Positions 1 through 5,181 of a DNA stretch of 11,998 bases are shown one piece after another. The stretch lies in contig JAJAYX010000214.1 of assembly GCA_026785985.1 (NCBI GenBank), forward strand, positions 1 through 11,998. Direction: 5' to 3'. The first letter of the stretch is position 1. Each line of letters starts with the position of its first letter. The translations under genes were made by a program, and so were the position numbers. The stretch comes from Rudanella sp. Its GTDB lineage: Bacteria > Bacteroidota > Bacteroidia > Cytophagales > Spirosomataceae. The notes under the pieces are model-generated. The model ran no database searches, was not told where the DNA came from, and saw nothing but the letters and a program-made list of their open reading frames with translations.

Positions 1-2
1 CT

Positions 3-731
3 TTCGGCTCCATCGAGTTTGCAGAGACCGTTGCACCCTTCGCTTTGGGCGAGTTTGTGGACAAACTCATTCAGAAAGCAAGTCTGACGGGCTGTAAACG
101 GCTTCAGTTGGTTAATTACCCCCACTGTTACGCCCCCCGCCATATGCACCGTTTGGTCTATACACTGACCGAACAGGGGTTCAATATTATCAAAAGCACC
201 CCGACATTTTACCTGCCCGTTCACGACGGTTCGCTAACCGAACGGATGCACCCGCAAGAACAGCAACGACTTCGGAAATGCCAACGGGCGGGCCTAAAAA
301 CGTCTCTCTGGGAAAATCCCTGCATTCCGACCATTATTGATTTCATTGAGGAAAGCCGCCAGCAACAGGGCTACCCATTGACTATTCCGACGGATTGTCT
401 GAGCCGGTTGCTCCATCAGTTCCCCGAACAGTTCCCCGTTTTTGTGGTACGGGATGGCGAAACCATTGCCGCCCTGTGCGTGTGCGTGCGGGTTCGGCAC
501 GACATTCTATATAGTTTTCTACCCGCCAGTCTTACTGATTACCAGTTATTTAGCCCAATGGTTATGTTGATCGACCATGTGTATCAATACAGCCAACAGG
601 CAGGCATTGACCTGCTTGATTTGGGGCCTTCGCTCGATGCCAACCAGCAGCCCAAACCCAGCCTTGCCCGCTTCAAGCAAAACATGGGAGCCATCACCTC
701 CCCCAAACTGACGTTCGAGATCGAGCTTTGA
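3..731 (+). CDS. FemAB/GNAT-like acyltransferase, 5'-partial
   Basis: The reading frame is open from the first bases of the window, so the true start lies upstream; an internal TTG at 45 is not a convincing start because coding-like residues (FGSIEF, then FAETVAPFALG) precede it. The visible 242 residues look like the FemAB-like GNAT fold (Acetyltransf_6 type): a basic R-x-R-K stretch (QRLRKCQRAGLKT), a strand VFVVRDGETIAALCVCVR, a second strand with SFLPAS, the helix PMVMLIDHVYQYSQQAGI, then LDLGPS and a C-terminal FKQNMGA typical of this family. Such enzymes transfer acyl or aminoacyl groups to amino sugars or peptides. Position in a pseudaminic-acid-type locus suggests acylation of a surface sugar, perhaps a PseH-like N-acetylation, but this is inference; substrate is unknown. 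It is the first gene of a + strand run leading to pseB. Confidence 0.6.
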   Translation, partial: FGSIEFAETVAPFALGEFVDKLIQKASLTGCKRLQLVNYPHCYAPRHMHRLVYTLTEQGFNIIKSTPTFYLPVHDGSLTERMHPQEQQRLRKCQRAGLKTSLWENPCIPTIIDFIEESRQQQGYPLTIPTDCLSRLLHQFPEQFPVFVVRDGETIAALCVCVRVRHDILYSFLPASLTDYQLFSPMVMLIDHVYQYSQQAGIDLLDLGPSLDANQQPKPSLARFKQNMGAITSPKLTFEIEL

Positions 732-750
732 TAGGAATCGTGCTCCTATC
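730..750 (+). terminator. Stem-loop after the acyltransferase stop codon
   Basis: GATAGGA (730-736) and TCCTATC (744-750) are perfect 7-bp complementary arms with a 7-nt loop. The left arm begins inside the TGA stop codon. The stem is followed by CCTTAATTTT, a broken T-tract, and the next start codon lies only 14 bp further on. It could act as a weak terminator, an attenuator or an mRNA-processing or stability element between two genes that otherwise look co-transcribed. Confidence 0.35.
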
Positions 751-764
751 CCTTAATTTTGTGC

Positions 765-1652
765 ATGATTGAACGAGTCTATCAATCAGTTGCTCAGTTT
801 CTGAACGACCTGATTGAATCTATCCTGACCGGGCTTCGGGTGCTGCTTCAGTCGCGGTGGCCCCAACCCTTGCCCGCCCGCCAACAAGCGGTTTGCTCGG
901 TGCTGGGCAATGGGCCTTCGTTGAGCGACACCCTCCAGAATCACCTCGCGTTTCTGCAACAGACCGAATTAGTTTGCGTCAACAATTTTGCTCACTCGCC
1001 CTATTTCGCCCAACTCCGGCCCCGGAACTACGTGATTGTTGACCCTAACTATTTCGTTTTCAACGAACTATCCACCGACCGACCCGACATTCGCCAAACC
1101 ATCGACACCTTCCGAACGGTAATCAATTGGCCCATGCTGCTGTATGTGCCCCGGTTTGCGCGGGATTCCTACGTGATCCAGACCATTCGGGCGGGGAACC
1201 CCAACATTCAAATCGTGTTTATTAATTATTCGGTGGCACGGGGGTTTCGGTGGCTACGGCATTGGCTGTATCGCACGGGTTGGGGCATGATGCAGTCGCA
1301 AACGGTGATTGTGGCGGCTTTGTTTCTGATGATTAACCGCCGGTTCGATGCCATTTACCTGTTCGGAGCCGATCAATCGTGGCACGAACAAATCCGGCTC
1401 AACGATGGAAATCAGGTGCTGATGCAGCAACTGCACTTCTACGAACAGGCCAACGACGTGGCTTATCACCCCATTTATTCCGACAAACACCGCACCAAAA
1501 CCGACTCGATGGCGGCCCAGTTTTTGTCGCTTCATAAAGCCTTCCGGGGATACGAAGTCCTGCGCGGCTACGCTAATTCGATGGGGGTGCGTATCTTTAA
1601 TGCCAGTTCTAAAAGCTATATCGACTCGCTTGAGCGGGTGAAGATTACCTAA
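765..1652 (+). CDS. DUF115/MptE-like (Maf-type) putative glycosyltransferase
   Basis: A 295-residue protein starting at ATG 765; a TTG at 759 in the same frame would add only two residues. After an N-terminal helical region it shows SVLGNGPSLSDTL (GNGPSL at residues 48-53), the nucleotide-binding motif of the DUF115/MptE-like and GT42-like families, followed by a strand-helix pattern (VCVNNFA, YVIVDPNYF) and IYLFGADQSWHE (residues 197-208). The C-terminus GVRIFNASSKSYIDSLER is also typical. DUF115 members include Campylobacter and Aeromonas Maf proteins, which attach pseudaminic acid to flagellin, and archaeal MptE pyrophosphokinases. Only 2 bp separate its stop from the pseB start, so it is translated from the same message as a Pse-pathway enzyme and is a candidate sugar transferase. 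It is much shorter than Maf proteins. No signal peptide or membrane segment is obvious, so it is probably cytoplasmic. The acceptor is unknown. Confidence 0.65.
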   Translation: MIERVYQSVAQFLNDLIESILTGLRVLLQSRWPQPLPARQQAVCSVLGNGPSLSDTLQNHLAFLQQTELVCVNNFAHSPYFAQLRPRNYVIVDPNYFVFNELSTDRPDIRQTIDTFRTVINWPMLLYVPRFARDSYVIQTIRAGNPNIQIVFINYSVARGFRWLRHWLYRTGWGMMQSQTVIVAALFLMINRRFDAIYLFGADQSWHEQIRLNDGNQVLMQQLHFYEQANDVAYHPIYSDKHRTKTDSMAAQFLSLHKAFRGYEVLRGYANSMGVRIFNASSKSYIDSLERVKIT

Positions 1653-1654
1653 TT

Positions 1655-2671
1655 ATGCTTGATCTAAACGGAAAATCCATTCTCATAACCGGCGGGACCG
1701 GCTCTTTTGGTAAGAAATTCATCGAAATGGTTTATCACCGCTTTCCACAGGTGAAGCGCGTGGTGGTCTATTCCCGCGACGAACTGAAACAGTTCGAGAT
1801 GAGCCAGCATTACCCACATTCGATGTATAAGTCGATCCGGTTTTTCATTGGCGACGTGCGCGATGGCGAACGCCTGAAACGAGCCTGTGAAAACATCGAC
1901 ATCATTATTCACGCAGCTGCCCTGAAGCAAGTTCCGGCGGCTGAATACAACCCGATCGAGTGCATCAAAACCAACGTGTTTGGGGCCGAAAACGTGATCA
2001 ATGCGGCCTTGGATTGCGGTGTGACCCGCGTGGTGGCCCTCTCGACTGACAAAGCGGCTGCTCCGATTAACCTCTACGGAGCCACCAAACTTTGCTCGGA
2101 TAAGCTGTTTGTGGCGGCCAACAACATGAAGGGCCTGCGCGATTTGCGGTTTTCAGTCGTGCGCTATGGCAATGTAATCGGCTCACGCGGTTCGGTGGTG
2201 CCGTTTTTTCTGGAAAGGCGCAAAGACGGAATTCTGCCTATCACTCACCCTAGCATGACGCGGTTCAATATCTCGCTCGAAGATGGGGTCGAAATGGTTT
2301 TTCATGCCCTCGAACACGCCTGGGGTGGGGAGATCTTTGTCCCCAAAATCCCGTCGTATCGCATCACCGACGTAGCCGAAGCCATCGGCCCCAACTGCGA
2401 ACAGAAATTGGTGGGAATTCGGCCCGGCGAGAAACTCCACGAGGAAATGATTACCGAAACGGACTCTCTCAACACCATCGAAACGGCTCAGTATTATGTC
2501 ATTACACCCTCGACTCCCACCTGGGAAGTGGACGATTATCTGGCTGCGTTCGACGGCAAACGCGCCGAAATCGGCTTCAAATACAACTCCGGTACTAACA
2601 CCGAATGGCTCACGGTGGAGCAATTACGCGATCAGATTCGGGAACATGTTGACGCGAATTTTGCCATATGA
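1655..2671 (+). CDS. pseB: UDP-N-acetylglucosamine 4,6-dehydratase (inverting), PseB
   Basis: A 338-residue extended short-chain dehydrogenase/reductase. It converts UDP-GlcNAc to UDP-2-acetamido-2,6-dideoxy-beta-L-arabino-hex-4-ulose, the first step of pseudaminic acid synthesis. The Rossmann motif TGGTGSFG is at residues 12-19, followed by VVVYSRDELKQFEM, which is characteristic of PseB/FlaA1. HAAALKQVPAAEYNP (86-100) and the catalytic region STDKAAAPINLYGATK give D132, K133, Y141 and K145, the same numbering as I recall for the Helicobacter FlaA1 catalytic residues. The C-terminus contains the substrate-binding RPGEKLHEEMI segment. Length is close to the family norm (about 330-345). ATG 1655 follows the previous stop by 2 bp. 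Its usual partner pseC lies 1.3 kb downstream, separated by a toxin-antitoxin insert. Cytoplasmic, NADP-dependent by family. Confidence 0.95.
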   Translation: MLDLNGKSILITGGTGSFGKKFIEMVYHRFPQVKRVVVYSRDELKQFEMSQHYPHSMYKSIRFFIGDVRDGERLKRACENIDIIIHAAALKQVPAAEYNPIECIKTNVFGAENVINAALDCGVTRVVALSTDKAAAPINLYGATKLCSDKLFVAANNMKGLRDLRFSVVRYGNVIGSRGSVVPFFLERRKDGILPITHPSMTRFNISLEDGVEMVFHALEHAWGGEIFVPKIPSYRITDVAEAIGPNCEQKLVGIRPGEKLHEEMITETDSLNTIETAQYYVITPSTPTWEVDDYLAAFDGKRAEIGFKYNSGTNTEWLTVEQLRDQIREHVDANFAI

Positions 2672-2675
2672 TCTT

Positions 2676-2700
2676 TATAATTGTTTAGCTTGAACTAAAC
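2676..2700 (+). promoter_or_regulatory. Candidate promoter and operator of the toxin-antitoxin operon
   Basis: TATAATTG at 2676-2683 matches the Bacteroidota -7 box TAnnTTTG at all but one fixed position. It overlaps an inverted repeat GTTTAG (2683-2688), six-base centre, CTAAAC (2695-2700), ending four bases before the toxin ATG at 2705. HigA-type antitoxins commonly autorepress by binding such palindromes at their promoter. No well-spaced -33 TTTG was found; a TTTG at 2660-2663 is too close. The promoter sits just after the pseB stop, so the insert probably has its own transcription. Confidence 0.4.
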
Positions 2701-2704
2701 TACA

Positions 2705-3091
2705 ATGGCTAAATTTGCGTTACAGAGAATCGAAGCCATTAAGGCTAAACAGGAAATTGACGAGTTGTTTGTCGATGGACAGGGTCAATGGGAATGTTTT
2801 AAGGAAGAAATCAACAAACAACATGCTGATTATGGCTCAGAACTTATCAAAATATTGGACTACATTGCCTATGCCACTAATGGAAACTCTTTACCTGATA
2901 CGAAATTTAAAGATGTCACTCCCGAAAAAGAATCTGTTAAAAAGTATGAGTTTAAGTCCAAACATTTGCGTGTTTATGCAATTAAAAAGCTGAACGGTAA
3001 AATCATCATTTTAGGCGGCCTTAAAACAACTCAAAAAGCAGATTTTAAACGGTTTAGATCGCTAAAAAAACAATACTTAAACTCACTTTAA
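2705..3091 (+). CDS. HigB/RelE-superfamily toxin
   Basis: A 128-residue basic protein. The C-terminal part (about residues 79-125) reads KKYEFKSKHLRVYAIK, then GKIIILGGLKTTQKAD and FKRFRSLKKQYL. This is the strand-strand-helix pattern of RelE/HigB and phage Gp49-like toxins: YxF, LRVY, a strand IIILGG, then Lys/Gln-rich turn and RF..L...Y helix. Family members are ribosome-dependent mRNA endonucleases that arrest translation; activity here is inferred. The N-terminal part is helical and acidic/basic mixed. The toxin-first order with an HTH gene 4 bp downstream is the higBA arrangement. Base composition is clearly more AT-rich than pseB and pseC on either side, which suggests horizontal acquisition. 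Exact subfamily cannot be fixed by eye. Confidence 0.7.
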   Translation: MAKFALQRIEAIKAKQEIDELFVDGQGQWECFKEEINKQHADYGSELIKILDYIAYATNGNSLPDTKFKDVTPEKESVKKYEFKSKHLRVYAIKKLNGKIIILGGLKTTQKADFKRFRSLKKQYLNSL

Positions 3092-3095
3092 CCAC

Positions 3096-3491
3096 ATGAC
3101 TCGCGCTGAATTTCTAAGCCATAGAGAGCATTGGATCACTAAAATCCAACTTGATTTATATAATGAACTGAGAATGTTCATGGAAACGCACAACATCAAC
3201 AGAACCCAATTGGCTGAACGGTTAGGGGTTTCAAAAGGCTACGTTTCTCAGGTTTTAAACGGCGATTTTGATCATAAAATCAGTAAGTTAGTCGATCTGT
3301 CTCTGATGATGAACAAAGTACCTGAGATAAGTTACCCTAACTTAATGGATATAATTGTAAAGGATATGAATGAGGACGAACCGGAAAGCCCTCTTACCGA
3401 ATCCGATAGCCAAAATACTTGGCTTAGAAACGGAGATAATTTGCGTTCATACACAAAAAGACAGTCAGGAACTCTTAATGAGATATGTTAA
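3096..3491 (+). CDS. HTH (Cro/C1-type) antitoxin, HigA-like
   Basis: A 131-residue protein starting 4 bp after the toxin stop. An N-terminal helix (LYNELRMFMETHN) leads into a Cro/C1 helix-turn-helix at about residues 34-57: INRTQLAERLGVSKGYVSQV, then LNGDFDHKISKLVDLSLMMNKVPEI. This is the usual type II antitoxin DNA-binding domain; it should neutralise the upstream toxin and autorepress the operon. After about residue 90 the sequence becomes an acidic then basic, low-hydrophobicity tail (NEDEPESPLTES to RSYTKRQSGTLNEIC). About 120 bp of that tail overlap another ORF in the +1 frame that looks more protein-like, so the last 25 or so residues may be a frameshift artefact. Alternatively the tail, which contains T-W and S-Y, could be a chaperone-addiction segment as in TAC antitoxins. 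AT-rich like the toxin. Confidence 0.75.
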   Translation: MTRAEFLSHREHWITKIQLDLYNELRMFMETHNINRTQLAERLGVSKGYVSQVLNGDFDHKISKLVDLSLMMNKVPEISYPNLMDIIVKDMNEDEPESPLTESDSQNTWLRNGDNLRSYTKRQSGTLNEIC

Positions 3492-3693
3492 TCGTATGGC
3501 TTTTTATGTCGATAACTTTGCCGAAGTTATTCCAAATGAGAATGAAAAGCCTGTGATAGATAAAGGAATTGTCCGATTGCTATTAGATCTTGCCATTCCG
3601 ACGATTAGGGGTATTTTGATAGAAAAAACGGCGGGAACATCTCTATCAAGATACTACCTACCTCTGATTCCTTCAAATCGACTCCTTCCATAG
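3370..3693 (+). CDS. SecB-like chaperone, N-terminally truncated (possible TAC third gene)
   Basis: A 107-codon frame from ATG 3370, overlapping the antitoxin 3' end; another in-frame ATG at 3478 would give 71 residues and a 14-bp overlap. From about residue 16 it reads as a folded protein: ILGLETEIICVHTQK, a strand RYVNRMAFYVDNFAEVI, a helix DKGIVRLLLDLAIPTIRGIL, then EKTAGTSLSRYYLPLIPSNRLL. The helix plus R-G, T-x-G-T and LPxI order resembles the C-terminal half of SecB-like chaperones (FPYxRExI...LPPVNF in canonical SecB). This is pattern recall, not a search. SecB-like proteins are usually around 140-155 residues, so about 40 N-terminal residues appear missing. Placement directly after a HigB-HigA pair is exactly that of the chaperone in toxin-antitoxin-chaperone operons. 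It may be decayed, frameshifted into the antitoxin, or not SecB at all. Confidence 0.45.
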   Translation: MRTNRKALLPNPIAKILGLETEIICVHTQKDSQELLMRYVNRMAFYVDNFAEVIPNENEKPVIDKGIVRLLLDLAIPTIRGILIEKTAGTSLSRYYLPLIPSNRLLP

Positions 3694-3932
3694 TTACTAT
3701 CTTTCATAAAGTTTCGCGCCAAACCGGTGAGACAGCCATGACAACTGCAGAACATTTGATAAACGAAGGTATTGAGAAAGGCGTTGAGCAAGGTATTGCA
3801 CAGGCCAATGAACGCCATGTCAAAGGTCTGTTAAAATTAGGCATGGATGCCTCTACTATATCAGCCGCCCTCGAATTGCCTTTATCCGTTGTCAATGACA
3901 TCATTGCCCGTTCTGAACTCAATGAAGGGTAG
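3690..3932 (+). pseudogene. C-terminal remnant of an Rpn-family nuclease/putative transposase
   Basis: About 80 codons in frame 3. ATG 3738 gives 64 residues, but the frame is open back to a stop at 3606-3608 and family-like residues (SIVTIFHKVSRQTGETA) precede that ATG. The recognisable part is MTTAEHLINEGIEKGVEQGI followed by a short helical segment LLKLGMDASTISAALELPLSVVNDII. That arrangement, an 'MTTAE.LI..G.E.G.E.GI' linker with Glu/Gly heptad-like repeats and a small C-terminal helical domain, is the tail of Rpn/PDDEXK recombination-promoting nucleases, normally around 300 residues. The whole catalytic PD-(D/E)XK part is missing, so this is a fragment and should be inactive. It lies between the toxin-antitoxin genes and pseC and marks a recombination scar. 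Confidence 0.6.
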
Positions 3933-3969
3933 TTCCCCACGATTATTAAGCACCGAGACAGAAATCGGC

Positions 3970-5181
3970 ATGACCCAACCCATTCCCTATGGCCGTCAGC
4001 ACATTACTGAGGCCGACATTGCCGCCGTTACGAAGGCTCTGACTTCGCCCTACCTCACGCAAGGCCCAACTATCGGGCAGTTTGAGACCGCTTTTGCCAA
4101 CTACATTGGGGCACAATATGCCGTGGCTGTAGCCAACGGAACAGCTGCTTTGCACTTATGCGCGATGGCCCTGGGTGTTAACGAAACGTCGAAAGTCATC
4201 ACCACGCCCATCACGTTTTCGGCTTCGGCCAACTGCATTCGTTATTGCGGGGGTGAGGTCTATTTCGCTGATATTGACCCCGAAACACTGATTCTTGACT
4301 CAAAAGCGGTGCGGGCTTTGCTCGAAAAACATCCAAAAGGCACATTTTCTGGCATTGTGCCCGTCGATTTTGCGGGATACCCCGCCGACATGGTCGCCTT
4401 CCGCGAACTGGCCGACGAGTTCGGTTTGTGGTTGCTGGAAGACAGTTGCCACGCGCCGGGAGCTTCGTTTTTATCCCTTGCCCCCGAATTCATTCGGGGG
4501 GGGGCAATTGAACATCGTTGCGGGGATGGGTCGCTGGCCGATTTATCTAATTTCATCTTCCACCCCGTAAAACACATTGCCTGTGGCGAAGGGGGCATGA
4601 TTACTACGAATGACGAGAAACTGTATCGGCATTTGCTCCGGCTTCGTACCCACGGCATCACCAACATCGCGGCTGATTTCACCCCGCCCCAACCGAGTGA
4701 CCCCGAACGGGGAGGCTGGTATATGGAACTCCAGGAACTCGGCTACAACTACCGCCTGACCGATTTTCAGGCCGCCCTCGGCCTGAGCCAACTCGACCGG
4801 GCCGATGCGATGATGGCCCGCCGACGCGCCATTGCCGCCCGCTACGACGCGGCTTTTGCCGGAACGCCGGCCGCCGGAACCGCCGTGCAAGCGATTATCC
4901 CCCCCGCGCACGTGGGCCATGCCTACCACCTCTATGTGATTCAGATACCCGACCGCAAGGGCTTGTATGACTACCTCCGCACGAAGAATATTTTTGCTCA
5001 GGTACATTATATTCCGGTTCATCGAATGCCTTATTATCAGCAGTTTGGCTGGAAACAGGGCGATTTCCCCCACGCCGAAAATTACTACGCCCACGGCCTG
5101 AGCATCCCGATGTTCCCCACCCTCACCGATGACGAACAGACATACGTAATTCAGGAAGTGCTGGCCTATGTGGGGGCTTAG
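3970..5181 (+). CDS. pseC: UDP-4-amino-4,6-dideoxy-L-AltNAc transaminase, PseC
   Basis: A 403-residue PLP-dependent aminotransferase of the DegT/DnrJ/EryC1/StrS fold. It aminates C4 of the PseB product with glutamate as donor, giving UDP-4-amino-4,6-dideoxy-beta-L-AltNAc. ATG 3970 was chosen because family similarity starts at once (IPYGRQHITEADIAAV, then LTQGPTIGQFE); the frame is open further upstream but overlaps the Rpn remnant. Seen: GTAALHL (57-63), TTPITFSASAN (78-88), the PLP-ring Asp in LLEDSCHAPG (D158), the Schiff-base Lys in FHPVKHIACGEGG (K201), and AQVHYIPVHRMPYY in the C-terminal part. Length is slightly above the Helicobacter enzyme (about 375) partly because of an expanded loop at residues 168-184, encoded by a GC-rich palindrome with a G9 run. 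Its last 14 bp overlap the next gene, indicating translational coupling. Confidence 0.93.
   Translation: MTQPIPYGRQHITEADIAAVTKALTSPYLTQGPTIGQFETAFANYIGAQYAVAVANGTAALHLCAMALGVNETSKVITTPITFSASANCIRYCGGEVYFADIDPETLILDSKAVRALLEKHPKGTFSGIVPVDFAGYPADMVAFRELADEFGLWLLEDSCHAPGASFLSLAPEFIRGGAIEHRCGDGSLADLSNFIFHPVKHIACGEGGMITTNDEKLYRHLLRLRTHGITNIAADFTPPQPSDPERGGWYMELQELGYNYRLTDFQAALGLSQLDRADAMMARRRAIAARYDAAFAGTPAAGTAVQAIIPPAHVGHAYHLYVIQIPDRKGLYDYLRTKNIFAQVHYIPVHRMPYYQQFGWKQGDFPHAENYYAHGLSIPMFPTLTDDEQTYVIQEVLAYVGA
4481..4504 (+). repeat. Perfect palindrome and G9 tract inside pseC
   Basis: CCCCCGAAT (4481-4489) and ATTCGGGGG (4492-4500) are perfect 9-bp inverted arms separated by TC, and the G-run continues to 4504, giving nine consecutive G. 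It is read in frame as AxPEFIRGG in a surface-type loop between the PLP Asp motif and the Schiff-base Lys. That loop appears about 7-14 residues longer than in PseC sequences I recall. It resembles an in-frame palindromic repeat insertion; the G9 run is also a plausible slippage site. Confidence 0.7.

Noticed and set aside
2183..2623. 146-codon minus-strand frame opposite pseB
   Set aside because: Antisense shadow of a confident gene; the product shows no recognisable motif.
3847..3969. Upstream extension of pseC to an ATG at 3847
   Set aside because: The extra 41 residues do not look like PseC, overlap the Rpn remnant in another frame, and family similarity begins right after ATG 3970.
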